From the NCBI RefSeq assembly GCF_018446385.1, contig NC_055993.1:41847645-41911644 (forward strand): a DNA stretch of 64,000 bases. Reading direction: 5' to 3'. This document shows, one piece after another, positions 10,904 through 22,390 of this stretch. Made by a program: the position numbers and the translations under genes. Positions within the stretch are counted from its first letter, which is position 1. Each line of letters starts with the position of its first letter. Source of the DNA: Zingiber officinale. Its lineage: Eukaryota > Streptophyta > Magnoliopsida > Zingiberales > Zingiberaceae. Under the pieces are notes generated by a model that was not told the origin of the DNA, made no database searches, and saw only the letters and a list, made by a program, of their open reading frames with translations.

Positions 10904-11856
10904 GGAGATCAGTCGAGCTAATGACCTTAAACAAGCGCTTCTTGGGAGACAACCCAGGAGTTCCTTAGTATTTTTCAGTTTAGGTTTTCTTTTCATTAGT
11001 TAGCACTTTTAAATTTTTGTTATTTTTGTTTTCAGGTTGTAATTTTTCTTCCATGAGCTGGCCATGACAACTTCATGGGCATGGAAGCATTGGAGAAGTC
11101 AGGAAGGAGTAAAATCATCCAATATTGAGCAAAACAGAGATCGATCGTGTGTCAGACACGACCGTGTAAAGTTTACAGAGAAGAATAGGTACATGGTCGT
11201 GTGACTTACACGGGCCGTGTAATCCTACCCGAGAAGAAGAACTGTTCGGACGTGTTCCACACACGGTCATATGATGATTCCAGAGGAGGAAATGTGTCTG
11301 GTCGTGTAATACACACAGCCGTGTAAAAATCCAAAGAAGGAATCTGCTCTACCCGTGCCATTCAGCACAGCTGTGCAGAATTACCTGAGAAGAAGAAGGA
11401 CAAGGTCGTATCCCAGACATGGCCGTGTGAACAAGATCGAGAGGAAGATTGCTGTGGCCGTGTAAATCAGCATGGTCGTGCAGACTAACCCGAGAAGGAG
11501 AAGGTTAGGATCGTGTAGATCTGCACAACCCATGTGGAGTGATTTGCCTTGGCTGTGTCTAGAAGACACGACCATACCTAGACCGTGTCGGCCATACACC
11601 CCCATACCCTTAAGTCACCTCTCTATCGTAAACTCTTCTCTTCTTCAACCTTTCCTCTAATCTTCTCAGATCTAGATCTTAAACTCATTTCTCTCCATAA
11701 ACTTATCGAGATTTAGATCTTAACAACTCTTTTCTCCTCTCTTATCTCCAAAATCTACAACTCCTTGTTCCAAGAATCTTGTTTTTTTTAGATCTATTCT
11801 TACAAGATCTTACTTCTCCAACAAAACAACACCTTTCCCCACCTAAGCATAACAAT
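10904..11856 (+). other. Athila leader between protease and ORF1
   Basis: Non-coding stretch. It opens with GCGCTTCTTGGGAGACAACC (10936-10955), a short motif often seen in plant Athila elements upstream of the env-like or ORF1 region. It then carries the palindromic repeats listed separately, and ends in a pyrimidine-rich stretch (11620-11850) just before the ORF1 start. Confidence 0.6.
11130..11610 (+). repeat. Degenerate CACGGCCGTGT-type repeats (Athila leader)
   Basis: Roughly eight units of about 50-60 bases, each with one or two copies of a half-palindrome such as GGTCGTGT or GGCCGTGT facing ACACGGCC-like halves, separated by a purine run such as GAGAAGAAGAA. The layout is the same as in the cleaner 53-bp array of the Tekay LTRs. 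Confidence 0.75.
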
Positions 11857-13027
11857 ATGTCTAATATTTTGAAGAAACTTTGCAAGGGAAGCGGTGGATC
11901 AAGTGGAGGAAAGGAGCCAACAAAGGAAAAAGGAAAGCAGCCAACAAAGGGCAAAGGAAAGAGGATAGCACGCGACGAAGGTAACGACAATGAATTCAAT
12001 ATTATTTTTAGAAATGAATATCATAAATCTAGATTTGAAATTCTTGTCAATAGAAAGATTGTGTGCACGCATTACATGGACCCAACTATTTTAGATATGT
12101 TAGGAATCAGGGATGATATAAATTGGATAATTGGGTCTCTTGATTAGAATGATATCATGTACACACATCTACCTACATATCCTCGTATTATACTGAAGTT
12201 TTTGAGTTCACTAGATGTTCACTTTGCCAATGAAGATAATTATATTGGCAAAATAACTTTTAGATTAATGAATCAGGAATTTCAGTGGGCATTTAGTGAT
12301 TTCAATAATTATTTTGGATTGTCTACCGGTAGCTCTCGCAGGTTCGATTCGAGATTCAACTGGAATCAATTTTGGAATTTGATCACTGGATTGGATCAAC
12401 CTTATGAGCCCTCTAGAGCTAAAGCTTCTTATATGCAAAACCCCATTTTTATGCATTTACATCGTGTAATAAGTAAAACTATTTTTGGTAGAGGGGAAAG
12501 CGATGGAGTCATTAAGAAAGTGGATATTTATGCTATATGGGCTATGTTACATAAGGTTGACTTGGATTCCGATTTTCATTTTTTGCAAACTTTGGTAAGA
12601 GCTAGGAAGGCATCCTCGGGATCGATTATTTTTGGTGGTATGATTACTCAAATAGTTATAAGTTTGAATCTTAATCTAGATAGGTTGGAGGTCATTCATG
12701 GTAATGACATGATCGATATTGATACATGTCTTGCTATGAAAATGATTTGTCAGAATGAGAATGGTTTTGGTTTTCCGAGGAAGAATGCTTTTCCATTACC
12801 CCTTCCTTATCCCGAGAGGACCTCTATTTGCAACCCTGCTAATTGGGTAATCACTTATATGGATCCTGAGAATGTTCCTTCCATATCCAGAGACACTGAG
12901 CCTCACCTTGAGCCCTCGTCATCTGGACACCCGCAGCCTTCCGGATATCCGGAACCGGCTAGGCACTCTTTTGCCTATGGTACGGGTGATTCTAGATTTG
13001 ACTTTTCTTATTTTCATGCATCTCTAG
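11857..13027 (+). pseudogene. ATHILA ORF1-like gene, 5' part
   Basis: The ATG at 11857 opens MSNILKKLCKGSGGSSGG, a basic low-complexity N-terminus. It is followed by a region resembling the ATHILA ORF-1 family of plant Gypsy elements (FRNEYHKSRFEILVNRKI, then FRLMNQEFQWAFSDFNNYFG). One in-frame stop, TAG at 12145-12147, divides it; the frame continues unchanged at 12148. The role of this protein is not established. It is often discussed as env-like or as an accessory protein, and nothing here decides that. The gene is cut at 13027 by the Tekay insertion, and its frame resumes after the second copy of the target duplication at 35306. An alternative upstream ATG at 11779 is in frame but lies in the pyrimidine-rich leader. 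Confidence 0.75.
13023..13027. repeat. Target-site duplication TCTAG (left), Tekay insertion
   Basis: TCTAG lies directly before the LTR start TGTAACG at 13028 and is repeated at 35301-35305 directly after the LTR end GTGTTACA. Removing the insert and one copy restores the open frame of the Athila ORF1. Confidence 0.95.
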
Positions 13028-13177
13028 TGTAACGCCCGCCTTTCACACCCTTACCCATCAGGACAGACATTACCCTTTCCATATCTAAAGTTTTGGCATT
13101 CTTACACATTATGTACTGCCCAGACCATAGATCTACTCTAACTTGTTTCGACTGATAGGACATGACCTAGAGCCAAG

Positions 13178-13361
13178 CAGAGCTACACGGCCGTGTGAAT
13201 TCACACGGTCGTGTCCCCTTGGTCGAGAGAAAGAGGTGCACGACCATGTGAATTCACACGGTCGTGTCCCCTTAGCCGAGAGGAAGAGGTGCACGACCGT
13301 GTGAATCCACACGGCTATGTCCCCTTGGCCGAGAGGCAGAGGTGCACAGCCGTGTGAATCC
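13178..13361. repeat. 53-bp palindrome array, left half (Tekay 3' LTR)
   Basis: GTGCAC marks unit positions at 13236, 13289 and 13342, exactly 53 bases apart. Each unit has a half-palindrome pair of the type ACACGGTCGTGT, with CCCCTTGG and a GAGAGGAAGAG run between pairs. The array continues at 16188 on the far side of a solo LTR. Confidence 0.9.
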
Positions 13362-16187
13362 TGTCACGCCCCGGGGGGGTCCCTGTCCGAAGAAATTTCG
13401 ACAGCACCACCCCAGTACGACGGACAATCTAAAACATTACTACATACAAAATATACATCAGCCACACTCGGCTGGAATATATATATATACCATAGAAAAT
13501 GGAAACAACACAACCACACAGTTTAATATACTCAGCCTACTCGGCTGGACAAAGAAAAATAAAATGAGCACAGCGGAAAGAAAACAAAGAGAAAAACCCA
13601 CAAATTGCAAAGTCATCAAAATATCACAAATACCAAGTCCACACAACAAGTATCAAACCATAGTTCTCACGACACCAAATCCAACGAATACGAAATGCAA
13701 GTAAAGAGAAACAGAACCAAAATCAATTTGCGAATATGACGCGGGACCTAGGACTGGCAGCCGGCATCTCTCCAAGCATCCATGACTTATCTACCTGTTA
13801 CCTGGCGAAAGAAAACCATTTTGCGGGGTGGTGAGTATTGGAACTCAGCGGGTAAGGAGAGAGATAGTGCATGAACATAACATATAAGTAGAAAGTGAGC
13901 CAAGAGTATACAGTCTCATAAAAGAAACAGCAGATACTACAATAAAACCAAAATAAGCACTCATACCTGAAACCATATCCTAGGCTAGGTATAGTAGGAC
14001 AGAACTGGTACTAATCTGCTACAGTACTACTCATAACTACAGAAACGACGAGCAAGGTATATACAAGCAATAACAGCGTATGTAAACAACAGCAGTAAAT
14101 AGCAATAACAGCATATATATATAAACAACAGCAGCCCAAAGCAAAAATAATAATCAACAGCGTATGCATGGATGGTCACTCCCGCCCACCTCTCCGCACC
14201 ATGACCCCTGTATGGTCGAGAGGTAGGGTCAGTGACAGACTGTACACCACTCCAGCTACCACTCACACGAATGGCCGAGGGGACAGTTGCATAGTAGCTA
14301 ACTAGCTACATCTGCGGTGGGGTCCCTGCTGCTCATACTCCAGCTACCACTCACACGAATGGCCGAGTGTGGCACGACAGGACAAGCGGCATCAACTCCA
14401 GCTACCACTCTCTCGAGTGGCCGAGGATGCGGCATGCATGCAATGACATGATGCAAACAATGCAACAGTCATCATATATATATATATAAGCAGAAACAGG
14501 TATGCTACATGAAGCCAGCATGCTCAACATAATATATAAATAAATAACAGTCAAAGCATACAAACATGGTATCTAGTATCTGCTACTGATCATGGATAAC
14601 AAAAGAGACTGTATGGATATAAAAACGAGTAACTCAAAGATTTTGAGTGGAAGTATCAAGCATAGGAAAAATTATGAGTGGAGTCAAGGTAAGGCAGTTC
14701 TTATCCAAAAATAGCTCATGCACCAAGTTCAAAGGACTAAAGAGACAAAGCAAGAAATACCCGCCTTTATATGTAGATCGTGTCAACCGTCTTCAATCAA
14801 CGTCCTGCAAATCACGTGATATACAATTTAGCTAATCATGTTATACATCAACTAACTAAACCTAGTTCCCAAAACTGATAAGGTAACTCTCTATCGCGAT
14901 GATTATTAATCAGCACTAATCGTCGGTTTACCTCGATTAATCCTACCAGTAAATCCTTAATTAAAATCCACATCATCTAAATCTATCCCAAGAGAAACCA
15001 GAATCACTAAAGGCAGAGACTAAATCACAGAACTTAAATTAGCTATAAGGAATTAAAGTATGACCACACAAATCCGGCAACCTCACATGACATAAGGAAC
15101 AATCAACATTTGAATTCATTACAGAACCGCAACAGATCGAACTAAAGTCTCCATTTGCCAAAGGAACAGATCTACTTCTGCCAAGGCATAGGAAATCACA
15201 AGGTAACGAAAACATTCGTGAACCCAAAACTGTCAATGGACTAAAACCGCACAGAGATCAAATCAACACTATCCTAATTTGTTCAATACTTTTAAAATGA
15301 TAGGACAAACAAAAGCATCTTCTAACAAGGCTTGAAACAACTACCACAATCTGACCAAAATCTTCATTTACCGGAAGGGAAACAAAGCAATTCAAAACTC
15401 CATTTATCTGTCCAAAAATCTAGAATATGGTAAGAAGAACAAGGGCAGCTTCAATCCAAAACAAAACCCCAAAGGAAACACCCACCTAATCAAGCACAGA
15501 AATCGTGAGTTACTTCAAGAACATCGCAAGATAAAAATCGAATCGTGAGGCATTCCATCAGCAGATCTCATCTCCTAGGTTCCTATTCTCATACCTCACA
15601 AATCTCACAATGGCATAAGGAAGTGTACTTGCCGGATCAATTAGGGCGCAGCGCCAGGAGAGGAGGTCGGCGGCTGGGGCTCGTCCCGGGTGCTGGCGGG
15701 AGGAGGAGAGGGCGACGGCGTCCGGATGCTCGCGGGAGAAGGAGGGGCCGCGAGAGGTTGAGGGTTCGGTGGCGTGAGCTCAACGAAGAAGGCGAGGGAG
15801 GCCAGGAGCGAAGTCGGCGAGATTAGGGCACCAGATCGCGAGCTCGTTGAGGAGAAGAGAGGAGTTGGCGTCGCAAGATGATGAGAAGGGAAGGGATTCG
15901 GCAACGGGAGAAGAAATAGGGCTCGAGAAAATAAAGAGGGAAATAAAATAATTAGAAAACTTAGGTTTGATTTAATCAAACCCTATGTACTTTCCTAAAT
16001 CAACTCCTACTTTTGAGTATTTCTAAACGGATCTTTTCCCAAGGCCTATAATTTTATCCCCTGAAAATACGCCCTACGGACTCCGATTAAATCCCAGAAA
16101 TTTTCTAAAAATTCCTAAAAAATTCTAATAAGATTATTTGTCAAATAACCTTATTATTTAATTATTATTTGGGCACCGTATTTTACA
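13362..16187. mobile_element. Solo LTR, long-LTR family, copy 1
   Basis: It begins TGTCACGCCCC and ends TATTTTACA, flanked by the 5-bp duplication AATCC at 13357-13361 and 16188-16192. It shares both ends and several internal blocks with 39479-42700. No protein domain, primer site or second LTR is inside, so it is a solo LTR of about 2.8 kb. A GC-rich segment at 15640-15900 yields overlapping open frames on both strands; these are low-complexity R/G or P/S strings without a domain and are probably the transcribed leader of the LTR, perhaps read from the minus strand. The parent family cannot be named because no internal region is present. Confidence 0.9.
14245..14430. repeat. Short repeats inside solo LTR copy 1
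   Basis: CCAGCTACCACTC occurs three times (about 14251, 14340 and 14398), each followed within 10-15 bases by GTGGCCGAG or ATGGCCGAG. Copy 2 has comparable but diverged blocks around 40430-40550 (GGCTACCACGCC). Confidence 0.7.
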
Positions 16188-16362
16188 AATCCACACGGTT
16201 GTGTCCCCTTGGCCGAGATAAAGAGGTGCACGGCCGTGTGAATCCACACGATCGTGTCCCCTTGGCCGAGAGGAAGAGGTGCACGGCCATGTGAATCCAC
16301 ACGGTCGTGTCACCTTGGCCGAGAGCAAGAAATAGGGGGTCGTGTGAATCCACACGGCCATG
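16188..16362. repeat. 53-bp palindrome array, right half (Tekay 3' LTR)
   Basis: The array resumes with GTGCAC at 16226 and 16279, again 53 bases apart, after the AATCC duplication of the solo LTR. Together with the left half it has five unit marks, the same number as in the other Tekay LTR. Confidence 0.9.
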
Positions 16363-18055
16363 GCATAGGTCGTGTGGAGGGCATACCCTACTCTACAAAA
16401 GGGTTGGTTCTCCCCTTTGGGGAGACCCTAGAGCTCCCTTCTCTTATACTATCAAACTAACAACTTCATCCTAGGCAATTAGTGATAGTATTTCATGTAG
16501 AGTGAAAAGAAGAAATTACTTTAACACCAAGTTCCGACATGTTCCATACAATAACAAGTTCCCGATCTCCTTCCACTGTTTCGTCACACACACACACACA
16601 AAACACTACTCTTGCTGCCTCCTCCTACTCGAGCTTTCCTTTTCCTTTATCTGCAGTATAAGGAAATACAAATCTATAAGTGAATGCTTAGTAAGTACCA
16701 TCTACTCACAAAATAAGCATTAAAAGGGAAACATACTTTTCTAAACCTGCTTGGGGAAAACACAAACAATGGAAACATGCTTTTCAAACTGCTTGGGGAA
16801 AACACAAACATGCACTTAACTGTAATTCACGCTAAAATGCATAATTCGGAAATATATGCATGACATGTATTTTTAAACAGGTTTATCATGCAAAACATCA
16901 ACTTAAAAACATGCTAGTAATGTAATGAAAACAGGAATCTTGGTATATTATAGAATTCATCAATGCTTCACTTTATAACTCAGGTTCTCAACCTTAGGAA
17001 AACTTCCACTAAGACAAACAACGAAGTTTGAAAACTTTGTATTACATAACTAGTGAAAATAATAATAAATTTGCTTGGGCCCGATATTGTACCACTTTGC
17101 GCGCATCCTTAATAAGATCCGAGGTAGCTAATCCCGAACCTATTAAGGTACTACTAGGCGATCTAGGGCCTAGGGGTGATCTAGGAGCCCACCCATGGAC
17201 CTTGTGTCCAGTACATGCCATTTTAAAGTAAAATACTTTCCTTTAAATATCGCTTTCTTGTACTTGCACTTGTTTGTCATTTAAACAAACATGCGCTTAA
17301 TCCCCTCACATTTATAGGGAAGTACTTTAGGGCACTTGAATACGCTTCTTAGCCCCAAAACTAAATGGGAAGTAATTCAAGATACTCTAAACATTCTCTT
17401 AGTCCCAAAACTTCAGAGGGTATCCTACATATCATAACTTGTACCTTCCTTACCATGCATTAAACATAACCCAACATGTATCTTCCTTACATGCATAAAA
17501 ACATAACACCACATGCATTATTGAAATAACTTATACTGCAGGTGAGTAGTACTTACATCCTCTTGCTATTTCTTACTCTTACACCGTTAGGGTTTAGGGA
17601 GAACGACCTCTTTTGTATGCCTTACTCTCTGGATAGCCCCTCACACACGTACTACTTCCTTGAGAGAAACCCTCCTCTTAGATTCTCCCCTTGAAAAGCT
17701 TTAAAACTTGGAACCCTAGGGTTCTTGGCCAAAAACTGCAAGAGGGGGAAGAGGAGATTCGACTAGAGAGGGAGAAAGGAAATGAAGAGTTAGGTTTTTT
17801 TTTGTCTCTTCCTTTTTCTTTTTATACTAAGTGGAAGTTGAAGCATCTCTTCTCACATAATCTGCATATAATGAATAGTTTCCTATTTCCAATGTGATGC
17901 TTTACCACCACCTAATGGTTACTTAAACTAATCTTAAATTAAAGGTCTAGGGTTCAAATCTCAGCCTGGGTCATTTATATATATATTTTTATTTTTTTCC
18001 TATTCTTCTATTTCATTTTTCTCTTTTGGAGGAAAGGAAATTTACGAGTGTTACA

Positions 18056-21000
18056 ATTCTCATACCTTATAAAAAGTTCATCCTCGAACTTAGAACAATT
18101 GTGGATATTTCCGTCTTATATCATCCTCATGTTCCCATGTCGCCTCTTCATACTGTTGACTTTGCCACAACACTTTCACTAATGGTATCTCTTTGTTCCT
18201 CAGCTTCTTAACTTCTTGATCTATTATCTGTATAGGTCGACTTTCATAACTGAGATCCTTTTAAACTTGTACCGACTGTGACTCAATCACTTGGTTTACA
18301 TCGGGAGCATGCTTCTTGGTTAGGGACACAGAGGCGATCACCATAATATAGTATCCCATAGTTTAATACTCGAAACCCCCCCATTTTCTCCTTCCTGTAT
18401 TCCTTGCTTGATCTTCTGAATATTAGGATCTTCATCTTGCTCTTTCTATATATCGTCAAGCAGGGTTGGCACTAGTGTCAAAGTGGAGAGCTTCCCAGTA
18501 ATAATTTCAAGCCCAAAATTTACTATTTCTTTCTGTAGGGGATGGGATATAGCAGATATAGACAATAACGTTGCACAAGATTTCCTACTTAGTGCATGTG
18601 CCACTTTGTTCGCTTTCCCTGGATGGTAGAGGATTTCACAGTCATAGTCTTTGACCAGCTCCAGCCATCTCCGCTATCTCATGTTCAGGTCTTTCTGAGT
18701 AAAGAAATACCTAAGACTCTGGTGATCTGTGTAAATCTTGCACTGAGCTCCGTATAAGTAATGTCTCCAAATCTTGATAGCGAAGACTACCACTGCTAAC
18801 TCAAGGTCATGAGTAGGATAGTTCTTCTCATAATCCTTGAGTTATCTCGAGGCATAGGCAATGACTTTGCCATTCTGCATCAGTACAGCTCCGAGCCCCA
18901 CTTTAGAAGCATCACTGTAAATATCGAAGCTTTCGCTATTTTCTGGAAGAGTTAAGATTGGAGCACTGGTCAGTCTCATTTTCAGTTCAGTGAAACTCTT
19001 CTCACAATCCTCTGTCCACTCAAATTTTCTGCTCTTTCTGGTAAGTACTGTCAATGGGGAAGCGATCCTTGAGAAGTTCTCTACAAATTTCCTGTAGTAG
19101 CCTGCTAACCCAAGGAAACTCCTGATTTCACTGGTATTCTTAGGTCTATTCCAGTTACTCACAGCTTTTATTTTTGTCGAGTCCACCATAACCTCATCTT
19201 TGGAAATAATGTGACCTAAGAAGGACACTTGATCGAGCCAGAACTCGCACTTGGAGAACTTTGCATATAACTGGCTCTGCTGAAGAATCTGTAATACTGT
19301 CCTCAGATGTTCAACATGTTCTTCCTGGGTTCTGGAGTATATAAGGATATCATCTATGAAGACGATTACAAACTTATCCAAATATGATTTGAACACTCTG
19401 TTCATCAGATCCATAAACCTAATGGGAGTGTTCGTCACTCCAAAAGGCATAACTACAAACTCGTAGTGCCTATACCTCGTTCGGAATGTCATCTTTGGTA
19501 CATCATCCGCTTTCACTTTCACTTGATGATATCCGGACCGTAAGTCTATCTTGGAAAAGATTGTGGCTTCCTTTAATTGATCAAATAGATCATCAATTCT
19601 AGGTAGAGGATACCTATTCTTAATTGTTACTTTGTTCAGCGCTCGGTAGTCCACACACATTCGCATAGACCCATCCTTCTTCTTTACGAACAACACAGGA
19701 GCTCCCTATGGTGATTGTCTAGGGCGAATAAAACCCTTGTCGAGTAGCTCCTGTAGTTATCCCTGAAGCTCTTTCAATTATATCGGAGTCATACGGTAGG
19801 GTGCCTTTGAGATTGGATGGGTATCAGGGATGAGTTCAATCTCAAATTCAATTTTCCTATCCGGAGCTAAGCCTGGCAACTCATCCGGAAACACTTCTGG
19901 GTATTCACATATGACTCTAACTTCCTCTAGCTTTTGTTCTCTTTATTGCTGGGTATTAACCACATGAGCTAGAAACCCAGCACATCCATCAGCTAACATT
20001 TTCTGAGCTTTCATGGCCGATAAGAATTTCCAGGTTCTCTTCTTTAATTCTCCAATGAACTCAAACTTAGACTCTGCCTCGGGTTGAATAGGACTCTTCA
20101 CTTACAGCACTTGATGGAAGCATCATACTTGCTCAGAAAGTCCATCCTAAAAATAACATCATAATCAGACATGTTTAGTATTATCAGATCACTGTACAGT
20201 TCTCTGTCTGAAATTTTGACTAGCACAACACGTAGCCAGTGCGTAGACGTCATTATCTCTCCCGATGGTAGTGTCATCAAGAATTGTCCGTATAGGACCT
20301 TCGGGGGTATACCTATTCTTTCTGTAAATGCTATGGAGACAAATGAATGGGTTGCCCCAGTATCAAATAGTACAGTTGCATATAGACTAAAAATGCGTAT
20401 CTGACCTGTGACAACAGTGGAGGCATTTTCTACCTCCTCTCTGGTAAGGGAGAAAACTCGAGCATTTGTAGAACTTGACGGAGCCTCCAATCTGCCTTGG
20501 CTAATATAAGGACCCTCCAATGTGGCATGCATCTGGTGTAACTGTGCTTGCTTGTCTCCATACTGAACAAGTGGTGCTGGAGGTAGGTTGATCTTGGTCG
20601 GGCAATACTTGGCTATATGCCCCTCTTGACCACACGTATAACAACCACTAGTGCCCTTGCCACAGATTCCAGGATACATCTTTCCACACATGGGACACGT
20701 AGCATACTTAGGCTGCTTGCTTACAGATCCTCCCTTTTTATTGCTCCACTGCTTTCTCTTGGAGCTCCCCTTCCAGGTTGAACCATGGCTCTGGGTTTTT
20801 GAGTGACAGAACTCCCTTGACTTTTATTCTCAATCAGTACTGGCTTCTGCTACTTGATACTATTCAGGTAATGTTCCGTGATCAGGGCACTACTAATCAG
20901 CTCTTCTGCAGTCTGCGGTCTATTAATTCCGCCCGCTACATTCAAAGCTATCTCTGGCCTCAGCATCTTGAGCATTAGTCTTACCCTTTCTCGTTCTGTG

Positions 21001-21660
21001 CTGATCAGCTCAGGGCATAGGCAAGCCAGCCTATTGAATTTCTTCACAGCTTCGTCCACTGATAAACTTCCTTGTCGGAATTCCGTGAACTCATCGTAAT
21101 GTTTGTTTGTGACCCGCATATGAAAGAACTCTTTGAAAAACTCAGTCTCGAAGTCAGACCAGGTCATTTGATTCACTATTCTTTTCACCTTGACTCATTC
21201 CCACCACATTCTTGCATCACCAGTGAGGCAGAAGGAAGCACACTTTATCTTTTCTACTTCTGGCCAGTCCAGCAACTCCATTATACTCTCTAGGGTTTTG
21301 AACCATGCTTGAGCATCCCACGATTCGTTGGTGCCAGAGAAGTTCTCTGGTTTCAGTTTCTTCCACTGGATAAGGTATGCTTCCTGCCTCACTACCCTTG
21401 CAGGGGTTACAGGTGTAACTGATAGAACCTCGGGCGTAATTGGTGCCACCACATTAGTTTCTGGTGGGACTACTAGAGAAGCTTGCTGGTTAGGCGTCAG
21501 GGTGGCTATAACCTGCTGTTGTTCTGCCACTTGTCTCTCAGCTGAGTTACTAGTTCTAAAAGGTTGGACAGTGGTGCAGACTCATTTATCTCTGGTTGAG
21601 GTTCATTAACTCTCAGTTGCCTAGTCGGTCATCCTCTAGTCATCTACATATTCATAACCC
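18056..21660 (-). pseudogene. Tekay gag-pol with integrase core deleted
   Basis: Minus-strand order: gag (about 20850-21660, with a TGA after MWWE where Arg is usual); zinc knuckle CYTCGQEGHIAKYC at 20602-20643, preceded by a further Cys cluster; protease with LFDTGATHSFVS in 20098-20691; reverse transcriptase in 18842-19696 ([22 protein letters not shown]); then RNase H running on past a stop near 18842 to about 18400 ([14 protein letters not shown], ALSRKS near 18590). After that the canonical H2C2 zinc and DDE integrase domains are missing. The frame drops within tens of bases into a tail resembling the Tekay chromodomain (reverse strand 18070-18330, with KKLRNKEIPLVKVLW and EEATWEHEDD). 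The loss is a deletion of about 1 kb or more. The gag start is unsure; an ATG near 21650 precedes an early TGA. Confidence 0.85.
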
Positions 21661-21860
21661 AACCAGTGAGACATACGTCAGCCCATCATCATTCTTACTT
21701 GCTGCCCTTAATACTTTCATGTATAAACATGCTTAATCTTAACAAACAGTTCTTACTAATCATAATAGGAATAAAATGCATAAAAGTTGTGAGAAAGTAC
21801 TTTCTTACTTGGAAGCTGCAGGATCAATGCTTGATGTGTGTGTGGTGGAAGGGTGGAACT

Positions 21861-21875
21861 TGCTCTGATATCAAA
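21861..21875 (-). promoter_or_regulatory. Primer-binding site of the Tekay element
   Basis: The minus strand reads TTTGATATCAGAGCA directly inside the right LTR. It is a slightly degenerate form of TGGTATCAGAGC, complementary to the 3' end of initiator tRNA-Met. It shows that the right LTR is the 5' LTR and that the element runs on the minus strand. Confidence 0.75.
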
Positions 21876-22029
21876 TTTTAATGCCCGCCCTACACACCCT
21901 TACCTATTAGGACAAACGTTACCCTTTCCATATATAAATTTTTGGCATTCTTGTACATTATATACTGCTCAATCCATAGATCTATTCTAACTTGTTTCGA
22001 TTGATAAGACATGACCTGGAGCCAAGCAG

Positions 22030-22390
22030 AGCTACACGGCCATGTGAATTCACACGGTCGTGTCCCCTTGGTCGAGAGAAAGAGGTGCACGGCCGTGTGA
22101 ATTCACACGGCCGTGACCCCTTGGCCGAGAGGAAGAGGTGCACGGTCGTGTGAATCCACATGGTCGTATCCCCTTGGCTGAGAGGAAGAGGTGCACAGCC
22201 GTGTGAATCCATACGGTTGTGTCCCCTTGCCCGAGAGAAAGAGGTGCACGACCTTGTGAATCCACACGACCGTGTCCCCTTGGCCGAGAGGAAGAGGTGC
22301 ACGGTCGTGTGAATCCACACGGCCGTGTCACCTTGGCAGAGAGCAGGAAGTAGGGGGTCGTGTGAATCCACACGGCCATTACACGGGTCG
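22030..22390. repeat. 53-bp palindrome array (Tekay 5' LTR)
   Basis: GTGCAC occurs at 22085, 22138, 22191, 22244 and 22297, a strict 53-base period. Each unit contains CACGGCCGTGTG-like palindromes and a GAGAGGAAGAG run. Several long overlapping open frames on both strands exist here only because 53-bp units read through in shifted frames. They encode repeats such as WIHTTVHLFLSAKG and are not genes. Confidence 0.95.

Larger units (their letters stand above)
13028..18055 (-). repeat. Tekay 3' LTR (left), interrupted
   Basis: It begins TGTAACGCCCGCC and ends GAGTGTTACA. It matches the right LTR along its length (for example 13028-13200 against 21877-22045, and 16362-18055 against 22380-24018 plus 35228-35300). 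It holds the 53-bp palindromic array, a CA microsatellite at 16585-16601 and, near its end, GGTTCAAATCT at 17951-17961, which resembles a tRNA B-box. Open frames in it (such as 17028-17231) recur in the other LTR only because the LTRs are copies. Confidence 0.9.

Noticed and set aside
15545..15979. R/G-rich (plus) and P/S-rich (minus) open frames
   Set aside because: Low-complexity frames in the GC-rich leader of a solo LTR; both strands are open because of base composition.
16585..16601. CA-dinucleotide run as a functional site
   Set aside because: Ordinary microsatellite present in both Tekay LTRs with a different repeat number (second copy at about 22603-22622).
13028..18055. Left Tekay LTR taken as an independent 5-kb element
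   Set aside because: It is an LTR of about 2.2 kb enlarged by a solo LTR; the flanks of the solo LTR rejoin inside the 53-bp array.
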